64,000 nt of DNA, from NCBI GenBank assembly GCA_027922465.2, contig BQMF02000219.1, positions 248,001 to 312,000 of the forward strand. Direction: 5' to 3'. Positions within the stretch are counted from its first letter, which is position 1. Every line of letters begins with the position of its first letter. Shown here one piece after another: positions 13,901 through 24,458 of this stretch. The position numbers were made by a program, and so were the translations under genes. The notes beneath the pieces are model-generated. The model was given only the letters and a program-made list of their open reading frames with translations, had not been told where the DNA came from and searched no databases. This DNA comes from Turritopsis dohrnii (lineage: Eukaryota > Cnidaria > Hydrozoa > Anthoathecata > Oceaniidae).

Positions 13901-16387
13901 AGACTATAAAATCATAATCTTTAAAATAAAACCAACATAATGGAAGGGAGAAGATTTCATACTGGAGCATTACGCTAATATGCTTCATTTGACAGAGCAT
14001 GAGAATTAAGGCATAAATTCCTTTCAGAAAAATAACGAAACAACTGACACATAAACAATATCACAAAGCAATTTAAAAGTCCTACTTGAAGCTCTGGGGA
14101 GGAGTGTGGAAGAGCACTTTTGAGCAGAGCAATGGTATCAATGCTTGATGAACTTGAGATGTTTAGCAAATCAGGAGATTCTTCAAAAACTAGAAAAAAA
14201 TGTCATTTATCAAGTACCCTACTCAGGCAGTAGAGAGGATTGAAATGAAAATGTTATATACAATGTTCCTGTGGATTAAGCATTGTACGCAACTGATCTC
14301 TCAATTTCTCCACTTCATCAGCAAATTCATTGACCCTCTCAAAAGATCTGATGCTGGCATTCAAAGTCTATGAAAGCAATAATATTATAAGCAATAACAA
14401 ACTTTAATGGGATTGTTCACAAATGATGTCAACATTTTTGACTCCCCCTCCCCCTCCATCAACCTGTGTCAACTTTGCTCTACCCCCTCTGAACAATTCC
14501 AGTGCAACATCATTACATGATTATGCCAGGTGGCCTCCTACCTCAATTCGCCTGCATAAGGTATTCGTCTGGCTTAATTCAACAGTCAATTTTAAATGAT
14601 TGCAAGTAAAATGTTCTGTATCACACATGCAATAGCGGTGAGAAAATAAAGTAATTTATTTACCAAAACATGATCAGTGAGAAAAATTGTTTTAAAGTTA
14701 AGTGATTAAAGATATGACATGGAAGGGTGCCTACATAATTCATTGCATTATAGCAATTAAAAACTAATGTATTTTAAAGGAAAGTATTTTTAGAGGAAAT
14801 TGGATCTAATGGCCACATTGTTTCCAATGATATATCTGTTACCGGGGGTAATACAGGTCAAAAACCAAAGCACAATTCGCTATTGGGCATTGAAATCTCA
14901 GCACCCAAATTCAAATGTCATTTCTTCATATTTGAACTTTTGTTAATTCAATGAATAATGGATATATTTCTCTTGAATGCATGAATAAATCGATCATTTT
15001 TGCATGATCAGAAAACGGAGACTGGATGTGTAACAAAAGCAGTCTCTCGAGACAAGCTCTATTTAAAAATACACAATAAGAGCTAAAAATACAAGTATCT
15101 ATTCTCTCCCTTATCCATGCCTTATTCCTTCAGTACAAAAATAAATATGTGTGAAAAACTATTAAGCTGCCGAAAATTAATATGTGTAGCAAAAGGATAA
15201 ATTGAGCAATTTTAGGCCAATAGTGGGCCCCAAATCAAAAATTTAGCACCCACAGCACCCACCATCCAGACCCCGCCCCCAGATAGCTGCCATGGTTTGT
15301 CACAAGCGAGACTCACATATCACCAGTCTTCTCAATATGTAAATCAGTAGCTTAACAATCCGAAGGCGCACAATGTCAAACACTTACTATTTTTTAATCT
15401 TTTAGTTCGTGTATTAAAACATATTAAAACAGATCTTGTCATGAGAAGTGTGCAATTAGCCAACAGTGTGCAACCAACCGACACCATTGGATTGTTATTT
15501 TAACTCATGAAAGAGAGCTGGTAACTAAGATGCCTTTTAATTTCATTGAATAACACGAAAAAGAGTCCTGCTGGTACCACTAATATTTTCATATTCTTTT
15601 GTTAGGTGAACAAATGAATTGTGTAAAGAAGGAAATTTTCAAAATTACCTTAGCAATGGTGGTCGTTCTCCCTAGCAACAGCAAATTGGTGAACAATCAC
15701 TTAAATAATCCTGTTAATCGAGCACTAAAACTATTATGGTAAGTTGAGCAAAGTGTATCTACGTGCACGATTAATAGCGTGTCTTAACTAACTCTAGGAG
15801 CGTTATAGGGAGCCCTAACGTGATCGCACGCCTCATAATGAGAAGACTGTGTCATTGGCACTACCCAAATTCAAATCCTGTATTACCCCTTGGTTACTGA
15901 TATTTGCTATTAATGAACCATTTTGTCAAATATTTTGAACTAAGCCAAATCACCTGTGTTATGTTTGTACTGAAAGCTCTCAGTAATCCAAACAAATGTT
16001 GTTTTTATTTATGTTTCTGCATGGTAAGTAAATTGACATTTATTCTATTACAGGTGTAATTTTAGTGGATGCAAAACTAAAGGGATGTAAAGAAAAATTT
16101 GTACCATTGTCTCTTTCGGTGAGGAACTATTTTGCTCCAATGCAGTCTCATAAACAGTGTCTTGTGCAGTAGTTGTAATTGTAACATCGTTATCATAATT
16201 GTTAAAAGCTTCTGTTAGATTCACTCTTAATTTTTCCGTCTGTGGCGTTCCTAAAGATTAAAAATAATGTATATTGAACAATAGTGTACAAAATCTAGGT
16301 TAATACACTTAAATCGAAATAGATACCTGGATAGCTTTGTGATTTAATCTGCACATTTCCTTTTCTCTTAGGGGTAGATGCTGACAT
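4996..16387 (-). CDS. CNTROB: Centrobin orthologue, 21 exons, about 1,048 residues
   Basis: Minus-strand exons by plus coordinates: 16327-16387 (ATG), 16105-16250, 14262-14367, 14086-14189, 13661-13819, 13046-13081, 12840-12920, 12648-12764, 12471-12569, 12017-12172, 11845-11937, 11722-11754, 9452-9532, 8789-8884, 8632-8709, 8201-8319, 7414-7479, 7076-7160, 5849-6820, 5664-5751 and 4996-5366. Phases agree throughout. Diagnostic centrobin blocks: VEKLRDQLRTML; then ERYRRKHCEEIIHELQ; then EKKKEIMIEQLDRTLANVVEGW, almost the vertebrate sequence; a long coiled coil; and MKSMMQQHWQETVSLLD, matching the LQAMLQAHWDEA segment. A long disordered region in one 972 bp exon follows, then a conserved LxxFLxxLL-like stretch (GRLSHFIEKLL). 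Centrobin sits on daughter centrioles and is needed for centriole duplication and elongation. Human centrobin is 903 residues; the extra length is in the disordered exon. Very AT-rich introns carry TEs. The last exon's terminal residues (after KKYS) and any 5' UTR exon are uncertain. Confidence 0.9.
5671..5742 (-). repeat. 36 bp tandem duplication inside centrobin exon 20
   Basis: Exon 20 encodes LQRSPGQPL followed by QETLQRSPGQPLEETL: a 36 bp, 12-residue unit present twice with a single visible difference (CAA/GAA). It keeps the frame and lies just after the conserved FLxxLL-like segment, so it changes a linker and not a folded domain. Confidence 0.85.
8110..8205 (-). repeat. 31 bp tandem repeat copying a centrobin 5' splice site
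   Basis: Three units of about 31 bp, of the form CTCTACTTTGAGCAAAGCAC followed by ATACCGAT, lie directly behind the donor of the exon ending at 8201. Read on the minus strand, each unit ends in GATCG (or GATTG) followed by GTATGTGC, so the real donor has two tandem look-alikes 31 and about 62 bp downstream. Confidence 0.75.
8518..8582. repeat. Dispersed repeat, shared with 23349-23402
   Basis: The segment GAACTTTACCCTCAC followed by TTTTACACCATAAAGTTTA recurs in diverged form at 23349-23402 (GAACCTTACCCTCAC followed by GTTTACACCGTAAAGTTTA), in the same orientation. This is a fragment of an unnamed interspersed repeat in a centrobin intron; its ends are not defined. Confidence 0.5.
9597..11415 (-). 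mobile_element. 5'-truncated LINE with poly(A), in a centrobin intron
   Basis: A minus-strand LINE in the centrobin intron between the exons ending at 11722 and starting at 9532, in the same orientation as the host gene. The 3' end is a poly(A) run, seen as T's at 9597-9612 on the plus strand, a short way after the RT stop. The 5' end falls near 11415, where the pre-RT linker (SQKIGSRDFWRIIKSV) meets AT-rich host DNA. The long intact frame and clean tail indicate a fairly young copy. Confidence 0.85.
9644..11410 (-). CDS. LINE ORF2 reverse transcriptase (Jockey/CR1 group), 5'-truncated
   Basis: Uninterrupted frame; counted from a TTG at 11212 it has 522 residues, and it continues upstream in frame to the truncation near 11410. 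Motifs: LDASKATGPDGIP (24-36), NYRPISLLPVMSK (88-100), ALDISKAFDKVWH (158-170, first catalytic Asp), GVPQGSILGPTLFLLFINDLP (216-236), YADD (246-249, catalytic pair), then a thumb and C-terminal region with IEYCCHIWGG and a final LWNSLP block. The endonuclease half is absent, so it cannot retrotranspose alone. It differs clearly from the LINE at 1.4-3.8 kb (YADD against FADD, poly(A) against (AAT)n), so two families are present. Confidence 0.9.
   Translation of the reverse strand, partial: SSQKIGSRDFWRIIKSVTNNKRSSIPPIFNGPEVLSSSKDKAELFSNIFSTNSTLDDSDHAVPEFPLRTNKVLDSCFITPAKISSIISNLDASKATGPDGIPVILFQKCAPELSPVLSRLYNKCIAESCFPSSWKFASVIPVFKNYGDRSNPRNYRPISLLPVMSKNFEAFINNALVNHLESNNLFSDSQYGFRSQRSTADLLTVITDRIYTALDKSGEARAVALDISKAFDKVWHTGLLKKLAAYGVKGLFYEMIRSFLGNRRLKVVLDGQSSSTHSINAGVPQGSILGPTLFLLFINDLPDDIISKLAIYADDSTIYSCTPKSDLFSQVEMAGEIEFDLQSIVEWGEKWLVTFNSTKTKLLSVNHTKDPFLPSISMNGTQLEENNSFRLLGITFSQDFSWRSYIEAIAKSASMKVGSLLRARAYLSPDAILYLYKSTIRPCIEYCCHIWGGAPSDSLNLLDRIQKRICNAVGDELASKLDTLSHRRSVASLCLFYKYFYGKCSTELSSLIPALKTFKRNTRYSSNCHDHTVSIPKSSKNFYQQSFIPRSSTLWNSLPQSVFPSHYNLQHFKCNVHRHLSSLYLNTH
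11453..11617. mobile_element. hAT-like MITE, 5 bp target duplication GTACA
   Basis: A 165 bp element with CAGAGGCGTAG at both ends (inverted), continuing through GGTCAGTCAAAA to TGGAGGAG as an imperfect ~40 bp inverted repeat. It is flanked by GTACA on both sides (11448-11452 and 11618-11622). A diverged copy lies at 63359-63508. Ends in CAG with a 5 bp duplication fit the hAT5-type grouping, which is my inference. It has no coding sequence. Confidence 0.8.
14830..15905. repeat. Possible ~1.1 kb element with imperfect inverted ends
   Basis: In the large centrobin intron, GATATATCTGTTACCGGGGG followed by TAATACAGG near 14830-14860 is answered in inverse orientation by CCTGTATTACCCCTTGG followed by TTACTGATATT near 15870-15905. 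The arms have several mismatches and I find no clear target duplication or gene, so the call is tentative. Confidence 0.4.
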
Positions 16388-17240
16388 TATGACTTTGATA
16401 ACAAACTTCAACCATTTAATCAATAAACTAATCAGTACTGTGAATACAGAAAGGAACATTTTGAATCGAGATTAACAACCAAGCTAAGTTTGAAAGCTCT
16501 TCTCAATCGGATAGATTTCAAAGGCAATTACTAAGTATATAAATTTAACAGCAAAACTAAATACCACTGCAAATGGCTGAATAATGGCCTAATATACTTA
16601 AGTTATCTTGTTAATTGAATCCTTAAATTGAGCATAAATAGAGGAGTAACCAGCAAAAATAATTTTTCGTTTCCCAGTTTGAATATTATACCCAAAAAAA
16701 TCAAGATTGTGTTTATTGCGATCATAAGCTGTGGTCGTAACTATGATTTTTTGTTGTATTATAATTTAAATTGATCCAAGAAATTCCAAGGAAAAGGAGA
16801 AAACCAAAAAAAGAGAAATTGTAAATGACCTTCACGCCATTACACAAGCAGAACAGGTCCAGAAACCAATAGATTCATTTAATACTACTATAATATAACT
16901 GCATTTATTATATAGATTTACTTAGTTGATTTCTTCAAGTCTTAATAGAAGTAAGAAAATGAAAAGAAATGAAATATTTTTTTTATTTTAAGATTTTTTA
17001 GAGGAGTGGCAACCCCGACTGAGGCAGAAATACACGCGAGGAGGGAGAAAAGGACATCTATTTGAGAATCAACCATTTGAGCAAGCATTCCTACCTCCTT
17101 ACTAGGAAAATATCAAACACTAACTTTGAAATTATTGTCACACCGTTTTTGTTGTGATCTTTTAGCCCGCCATTTGTTGTGGCTTAAAATTTGAATTTCA
17201 TGCACAGTTCACATAGTTCCCTTTATGATGACACGAAAAT
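16388..17240. other. Upstream flank of centrobin, no gene seen
   Basis: AT-rich DNA upstream of the centrobin ATG. It should hold the promoter and 5' UTR, but no element can be assigned. From about 17220 the sequence begins to resemble the satellite monomer (CGTACGAAAATTGG, TACGAAGGTGGCC). Confidence 0.4.
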
Positions 17241-17439
17241 AGTTGTTCCGTACGAAAATTGGCACTTGTACGAAGGTGGCCACATACGGAAACAACTACG
17301 ATGGTGGCCCGATCAGTACTATGGTGGCCACGGTACACATCGCCCATTACCCAGCAGGTAAACAAAAACAATTTTCATGTAAGCGAAGTAAAGAGAGAAT
17401 CAATAATACTCCAAAAAAATTAAAATTCTTAACATTCGG

Positions 17440-20400
17440 GAAAAGTTTTATTTCCATTTCATGCCTATATAGCACCTTAGCGCACCAGGAAACCGCCTAT
17501 GTCCACCTTCGTACAACAACTAGAAAAGTTGTACGGAGGAAGTCATAAGAAGCTCCCTTACGTTTTCTTGATGGACAAATATATGTTCATTTGTCCATTA
17601 CATGTCCATGTAAGCATCTAGCGCACCAGGAAACCGCTTGGGCCCACCTTCGTACAACAACTAGTCAAGTTATAATAATAATAATAATAATGATATATTT
17701 CACAGTATCTCCAAAATTTTACAATTGGCTCTTCACCTGGAAATTGAGAAGATTATGTATATGCAGCGTCTAAAAAATATCGTATATTAAAAAAAATAAT
17801 GGCAGAAATTAGAGAAGTCATAAGAAGCTCTCTTACATTTGTTTTGACCGACAAATATGTTCATTTGTCCATTACATGCCTATGTTAGCATCTAGCGCAC
17901 CAGGAAACCGCCTGGGCCCACCTTCGTACAACAACTAGAAAAGTTGTACACGGAGGTGGCCTACTTACCTATGTATATTGGTTAAAAGTCATAAGAAGCT
18001 TCCTTACGTTTGTTTTGATGGACAAATATGTTCATTTGTCCATTACATGTCTATGTTAGCATCTAGCGCACCAGGAAACCGCCTGGGCCCACCTTCGTAC
18101 AACAACTTGAAAAGTTGTACGGAGGTGGCCCTACTTACCTATGTATATTGGTTAGAAGTCATAAGAAGTTCCCTTACGTTTTCTTAATGGACAAATATGT
18201 TCATTTGTCCATTACATGTCAATGTTAGCATCAAGCGCACCAGAAAACCGCCTGGGCCCACCACCTTCGTACAACAACTTGAAAAGTTGTACGGAGGTGG
18301 CCCTACTTACCTATGTATATTGGTTAGAAGTCATAAGAAGTTCCCTTACGTTTTCTTAATGGACAAATACGTTTATTTGTCCATTACATGTCTATGTTAG
18401 CATCTAGCGCACCAGGAAACCGCCTGGGCCCACCTTCGTACAAATCCTAGAAAAGTTGTACGGAGGTGGCCTACTTACCTATGTATATTGGTTAAAAGTC
18501 ATAAGAAGCTCCCTTAGGTTTGTTTTGACGGACAAATATGTTCATTTGTCCATTACATGTCAATGTTAGCATCAAGCGCACCAGAAAACCACCTGGGCCC
18601 ACCTTCGTACAACAACTTGAAAAGTTGTACGGAGGTGGCCTACTTACCTATGTATATTGGTTAGAAGACACAAGGAGCTCTCTTACAATTGTTTTGACGG
18701 ACAAATATGTTCATTTGTCTATTACATGTCAATGTTAGCATCAAGCGCACCAGGAAACCGCCTGGGCCCACCTTCGTACAACAACTAGAAAAGTTGTACG
18801 GAGGTAGCCCCACTTACCTATGCATATTGGTTAGAAGTCATAAGAAGCTCTCTTACATTTGTTTTGACCGACAAATATGTTCATTTGTCCATTACATGCC
18901 TATGTTAGCATCTAGCGCACCAGGAAACCGCCTGGGCCCACCTTCGTACAACAACTAGAAAAGTTGTACACGGAGGTGGCCTACTTACCTATGTATATTG
19001 GTTAAAAGTCATAAGAAGCTTCCTTACGTTTGTTTTGACGGACAAATATGTTCATTTGTCCATTACATGTCTATGTTAGCATCTAGCGCACCAGGAAACC
19101 GCCTGGGCCCACCTTCGTACAACAACTTGAAAAGTTGTACGGAGGTGGCCCTACTTACCTATGTATATTGGTTAGAAGTCATAAGAAGTTCCCTTACGTT
19201 TTCTTAATGGACAAATATGTTCATTTGTCCATTACATGTCAATGTTAGCATCAAGCGCACCAGAAAACCGCCTGGGCCCACCACCTTCGTACAACAACTT
19301 GAAAAGTTGTACGGAGGTGGCCCTACTTACCTATGTATATTGGTTAGAAGTCATAAGAAGTTCCCTTACGTTTTCTTAATGGACAAATATGTTCATTTGT
19401 CCATTACATGTCAATGTTAGCATCAAGCGCACCAGAAAACCGCCTGGGCCCACCTTCGTACAACAACTTGAAAAGTTGTACGGAGGTGGCCTACTTACCT
19501 ATGTATATTGGTTAGAAGACACAAGAAGCTCTCTTACATTTGTTTTTACCGACAAATACGTTTATTTGTCCATTACATGTCTATGTTAGCATCTAGCGCA
19601 CCAGGAAACCGCCTGGGCCCACCTTCGTACAAATCCTAGAAAAGTTGTACGGAGGTGGCCTACTTACCTATGTATATTGGTTAAAAGTCATAAGAAGCTC
19701 CCTTAGGTTTGTTTTGACGGACAAATATGTTCATTTGTCCATTACATGTCAATGTTAGCATCAAGCGCACCAGAAAACCACCTGGGCCCACCTTCGTACA
19801 ACAACTTGAAAAGTTGTACGGAGGTGGCCTACTTACCTATGTATATTGGTTAGAAGACACAAGAAGCTCTCTTACATTTGTTTTGACGGAAAAATATGTT
19901 CATTTGTCCATTACATGTCAATGTTAGCATCAAGCGCACCAGGAAACCGCCTGGGCCCACCTTCGTACAACAACTTGAAAAGTTGTACGGAGGTGGCCTA
20001 CTTACCTATGTATATTGGTTAGAAGACACAAGGAGCTCTCTTACATTTGTTTTGACGGACAAATATGTTCATTTGTCCATTACATGTCAATGTTAGCATC
20101 AAGCGCACCAGAAAACCGCCTGGGCCCACCTTCGTACAACAACTTGAAAAGTTGTACGGAGGTGGCCTACTTACCTTGTATATTGGTTAGAAGACACAAG
20201 AAGCTCTCTTACATTTGTTTTTACCGACAAATACGTTTATTTGTCCATTACATGTCTATGTTAGCATCTAGCGCACCAGGAAACCGCCTGGGCCCACCTT
20301 CGTACAAATCCTAGAAAAGTTGTACGGAGGTGGCCTACTTACCTATGTGTATTGGTTAAAAGTCATAAGAAGCTCCCTTAGGTTTGTTTTGATGGACAAA

Positions 20401-21586
20401 TATGTTCATTTGTCCATTACATGTCAATGTTAGCATCAAGCGCACCAGAAAACCGCCTGGGCCCACCTTCGTACAAATCCTAGAAAAGTTGTACGGAGGT
20501 GGCTTACTTACCTATGTATATTGGTTAGAAGACACAAGAAGCTCTCTTACATTTGTTTTTACCGACAAATATGTTCATTTGTCCATTACATGTCAATGTT
20601 AGCATCAAGCGCACCAGGAAACCGCCTGAGCCCACCTTCGTACAACAACTTGAAAAGTTGTACTGAGGTGACCTACTTACCTATGTATATTGGTTAGAAG
20701 ACACAAGAAGCTCTCTTACATTTGTTTTGACGGACAAATATGTTCATTTGTCCATTACATGTCAATGTTAGCATCAAGCGCACCAGGAAACCGCCTGGGC
20801 CCACCTTCGTACAACAACTAGAAAAGTTGTACGGAGGTGGCCTACTTACCTATGTATATTGGTTAGAAGACACAAGAAGCTCTCTTACATTTGTTTTGAC
20901 GGACAAATATGTTCATTTGTCCATTACATGTCAATGTTAGCATCAAGCACACCAGAAAACCGCCTGGGCCCACCTTCGTACAACAACTAGAAAAGTTGTA
21001 CGGAGGTGGCCTACTTACCTATGTATATTGGTTAGAAGTCATAAGAAGCTCCCTTACGTTTGTTTTGACGGACAAATATGTTCATTTGTCCATTACATGT
21101 CTATAAAAGCATCTAGCGCACCAGGAAACCGCCTGGGCCCACCTTCGTACAACAACTAGAAAAGTTGTACGGAGGTGGCCCTACTTACCTATGTATATTG
21201 GTTAGAAGTCATAAGAAGCTCCCTTACGATTTCTTGATGTACAAATATGTTCATTTGTCCATTACATGTCAATGTAAGCATCTAGTGCACCAGGAAACCG
21301 CTTGGGCCCACCTTCGTACAACAACTAGTCAAGTTGTACGGAGGTGGCCCTACCTATCTACGTATATTGGGTAGAAGTGATAAGAAGCTCCTTTACGTTT
21401 GTTTTGACGGACAAATATGTTCATTTGTCCATTACATGTCTATAAAAGCATCTAGCGCACCAGGAAACCGCCTGGGCCCACCTTCGTACAACAATTAGTC
21501 AAGTTGTACGGAGGTAGCCTACTTACCTATGTATATTGGTTAGAAGTCATAAGAAGCTCCCTTACGTTTGTTTTGACGGACAGATA
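17440..21586. repeat. Satellite array, 169-170 bp monomer, about 24 copies
   Basis: A head-to-tail array. Each monomer contains CACCAGGAAACCGCCTGGGC, then CCACCTTCGTACAAC plus a short loop plus GTTGTACGGAGGTGG (a 15 bp stem with one mismatch), then TACTTACCTATGTATATTGG, then GGACAAAT, a 6-base loop and ATTTGTCC (an 8 bp stem). Spacing between equivalent positions is 169 bp (18538/18707; 19727/19896; 20740/20909). Blocks of several monomers are duplicated: about 17820-18360 reappears 1,020 bp later, and 18480-18700 reappears 1,189 bp later. The edge monomers are more diverged. One monomer near 17672-17815 carries an insertion starting in (ATA)n. Short open frames through the array are a by-product of the repeat and are not genes. 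Confidence 0.95.
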
Positions 21587-21763
21587 CAGTATACTCCCGA
21601 TATCTGGAACCTCCAAGGGACCAAAAAAATAGTTTGAGTTATCGAATGTTCGAGTTATCGGGGCATTCGATAACTCGAACTTTGGCCGATAAGTGAAAAT
21701 AGTTCGAGTTATTAAAAGTTTTTTTTCTTTTCTATTCTAACAAGAAAGGTATACAGTACATAG

Positions 21764-22790
21764 TTATACATCACTGAAAAAAGTTCTAATGTCACTCTGT
21801 TTCATTGTAGCAATAACGTCTCTGTCAATTGAAATTGAGAGTGCATTGAGCTTTTGGTGAATATCTTTACCGCATAGACTGAAGGGCATGTAGTCATGCA
21901 GCACTTGCAATGCCTCCCGAATATCACTAACTTTTGGGCAAACTGGGTCCAACAGAACATCCTCCTCATCATCATCTTCATCACCATCATCTCCATTCGC
22001 TGCATTCATCACCTCTTCTATCAACTCTTCATCTGATAGTAAAGGTTCTGTACTCATCACGTTTTGGTCTGCAGAAATAACATCTTCAACTGTTGTACCT
22101 GGAGGGTAAAAATCACCAAGTTTTTCGATCTGATTTTGAAGGTCTTTAAAAGGGTCATCGTCATCCGACTGGGCAGATGCCTGCTGGTCTTTCGAAATTC
22201 CTGCTATCGCAAAACAATTGACGACAGTGGAGGTTTTCACTTTATGCCATGCAAGATGGAGCATTTTCATTGCGTCTAAAATGGAAAAACAGGGAGATCC
22301 TTTGCTTTATCAATAGCTACGACGAGCCTTTGCAATGCTAAAGACTTATAATAATAATATACTTATAATTATAATATACCTATGTATATTGGAGTTTAGA
22401 TGTGGTATTCGGTGGTAAGAAAACAAGCTCAATGGATTTGAGATTATCGATTGTCGGATGTGCTGAGCAGTTATCTATGATAAGCGCTACTTTCTTCTTT
22501 TCTTTTGTAAACTTTGTATCCATTTCGCGTATCCACTCTTCGAAAAGTACGCTATCCATCCAACTTTTGTTTTGATTTCTGTATCTGCAAGGTAAGTGTT
22601 TAACTCCTTTGAAGCAGCGAGGGGATTTTGATTTACCAATGACAAACATTGGTATTTTATCACCCGTTGCATTTGCTGCCGCCATTCCAGTCAGGCGAAT
22701 TTTGCTGTGTTTCCCCCCTGTGCAAGACTCAGATCTAAGATTGAGTGACTTATTAGGCTGCATACGAAAACATAACCCAAATCATCTGCA
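21764..22790 (-). pseudogene. Broken Tigger (DDE_1 / CENP-B-related) transposase
   Basis: Two minus-strand blocks. 22380-22763 gives PNKSLNLRSESCTGGKHSKI, then RLTGMAAANATGDKIPMFVI, then a WMDSVLFEEWI stretch and LIIDNCSAHPT (second catalytic Asp) ending NTTSKLQ. 21764-22270 gives DAMKMLHLAWHKVKTSTVVN followed by CF, then an acidic C-terminus typical of Tigger. The N-terminal HTH/CENP-B DNA-binding half is absent. The first catalytic Asp region near 22780 is frameshifted, and the segment that should carry the third catalytic Asp (after SKLQ) is replaced by an AT-rich stretch at 22320-22380. It cannot be an active transposase. The family identity is firm from the two blocks. Confidence 0.85.
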
Positions 22791-22793
22791 TAA

Positions 22794-23090
22794 TACTTGG
22801 AAGTCCAATGCGAGCCGGAAAATCCTGTTGATAAGTATGCAGTTTGTTTAAAAACTAATGGAACTACAGTTGGACATTTGAAAAAAGGAAAGTCAGGGCG
22901 TTTCGCAAAGACCATATTTTATTTCTTACGAAGTCATTCTCAAGCGAGTTGCACAGCTAAAGTAATTGGAAAAAGATTAAACCTTGGCGATGGCGACGGT
23001 TTACAAGTTCCGTGCATTTTACAATTTACAGGAGAAAAAAAGTTTTTGTCAACTTTGGAAGAACCATTTATATTATTGAAAGAAAAGTAG
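22794..23090 (+). CDS. HIRAN-like domain ORF inside the Tigger element
   Basis: A plus-strand frame of about 98 codons following a TAA, with no ATG in the conserved part. Core: VQCEPENPVDKYAVCLKTNG, then TTVGHLKKGKSGRF, then SCTAKVIGKRL and LQVPCILQFTG. The xxEPxNPxDxxAVxV...GxxVGHL pattern is the HIRAN fold signature, and the whole string resembles the REPGNVHDRYAVAVKKDGTV type of protein that is frequent in invertebrate genomes. HIRAN domains bind DNA ends (as in HLTF). The frame begins almost exactly where the oppositely directed transposase loses its N-terminal half. It may be a captured gene piece; whether it is expressed cannot be judged. No partner domain is visible. Confidence 0.6.
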   Translation, partial: YLEVQCEPENPVDKYAVCLKTNGTTVGHLKKGKSGRFAKTIFYFLRSHSQASCTAKVIGKRLNLGDGDGLQVPCILQFTGEKKFLSTLEEPFILLKEK

Positions 23091-23348
23091 TAACTTTTTA
23101 CTGTTTTCATTTTTCCTCTGAAGTTCGAGTTATCGGAGGAATTTCTGTCCAGGGGACAGGAAAAATGGTTCGAGTTATCAGGGGTTCGAGTTATCGAGTG
23201 ATTTTTGTGTGAAAGTATTAGTGAAGGTTCAACGGGAATTCAAAAACGGGAGTGTACTGTGAGTATGTTTATGTGACAGGATTCAAACACTACATAATTA
23301 CGGTCAAAACACTTATAAAAGTATTTGAACAAATGAGGCTAAGCCCGA

Positions 23349-23402
23349 ACCTTACCCTCACTAACCCAGACACATTTCACAAGGTTTACACCGTAAAGTT
23401 TA
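23349..23402. repeat. Dispersed repeat, shared with 8518-8582
   Basis: A diverged second copy of the repeat fragment in the centrobin intron. It lies between the Tigger element and the outlying satellite monomer. Confidence 0.5.
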
Positions 23403-23437
23403 ATGTTTGAATTCTGTCCCATAAACTGTATGCTGTA

Positions 23438-23870
23438 TGATCATTTGTCCATTACATGTCTATATAAGCATCTAGCGCACCAGGAAACCGCTTGTGCCCA
23501 CCTTCGTACAACAACTAGACAAGTTGTACGAAGGTGGCCTACTTACCTATGTATATTGGTTAGAAGTCATAAGAAACCCCTTTAGGTTTCTTTTAACAGC
23601 CGCAAATTTTTTTTATCTCCATTCCATACCTACATAGCACCTTAGTACACCTGAAAACCGCCTTTGTACAAAACAGTTAGACAATTAGATGTACGTGGTC
23701 TCAATATCTAAATATGCAAGTTATAAGTGATTAAAATACTCCTTAGGAAAATTTGTATGTTTCTATTCCATATCTAAATATGCACCTAGCATACCTGGAA
23801 ACCATCTGTGCGTACCTTTGTACAACATCTAGACCAGTTTCTTGTACATAGGTGACCTCACTGCTTTCAA
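23438..23870. repeat. Outlying, progressively diverged satellite monomers
   Basis: 23438-23590 is one recognisable monomer (CATTTGTCCATTACATG, CACCAGGAAACCGC, GTACAACAACTAGACAAG). 23600-23870 holds two more decayed versions (CCTGAAAACCGCC; CCTGGAAACCATCTG). They continue the 17.4-21.6 kb array beyond the Tigger insertion, and the decay with distance is typical of array edges. Confidence 0.8.
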
Positions 23871-24190
23871 CAAAATTCAATGACGCAAGCGTTAATTCTA
23901 TGGTTAAGCTGCTGGAATTATCTGGATATTGCTTCTAAAATTTTAAAGCATTATATAAAACTAGCAACCCGAGTGAAAAGGATGTGTCATATTCGCTTTT
24001 CCCGTGTGCAAATCCCTTGATGAAAAGTTAAATCAATGGAATCAATGGTTCCCTTGTGACGATAAAACAAAAACACTGACATCACACCACGTGCTACTAT
24101 ATAATAATCGTAAAAACCACATGGCCTAACGAAGAATATGACCACGATTAAGAACAGAATTTATCACTCCCTAAAATAAAAGTGTGACAC
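23870..24190. repeat. Dispersed repeat, related to about 34720-35620
   Basis: Motifs such as GATGTGTCA, CCCGTGTGCAAA, CTGACATCACACCACGTGCT, TAATAATCGTAAAAA and TTTATCACTCCCTAAAATAAA recur in the same order at 34735-34760 and 35470-35600 (GACGTCACACCACATGCT; TATCACTCTCTATAATAAA). This suggests two old copies of one unnamed element. No coding capacity is evident. Confidence 0.45.
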
Positions 24191-24458
24191 ACACTCGCTA
24201 TTATATATAAGATCATGCAGAAATGTAATTTCAAGTGCTGTTACACTGTCCTGACGATAAAATTTAGTAGGGTTGCCATGATTCGACGTCATTAGCACGG
24301 ACCAAACGTTTTCTATTGTAGTACTTTCTGAGACAATGACCTTTGTTTCAAAGATTTCTTTTCGAAAATAAAGAATTCCCTGCACGTCAAAACATTTTTT
24401 CAATTTCACAAACTTTCTCCATTGTATTACACAAAAATGCCGTTCTACGGTAAAATTA

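Larger units (their letters stand above)
21587..23259. mobile_element. Tigger/pogo-like element with defective transposase and HIRAN-like ORF
   Basis: The left end CAGTATACTCCCG (21587) and the right end CGGGAGTGTACTG (to 23259) are inverted repeats with one mismatch over 13 bp. Both ends also carry several GTTCGAGTTATCG motifs in opposite orientation. The left flank is TA; the right flank is TG, so the duplication has decayed. The element sits at the right edge of the satellite array. Inside are minus-strand transposase pieces and a plus-strand HIRAN-like frame, head to head. About 1.67 kb, probably non-autonomous. Confidence 0.8.

Noticed and set aside
17243..21374. Many similar 60-100 residue open frames on the plus strand in the satellite array
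   Set aside because: They are the same stretch of each 169 bp monomer read in shifting frames, with no conserved start or product. They reflect repeat structure and do not indicate a gene family.
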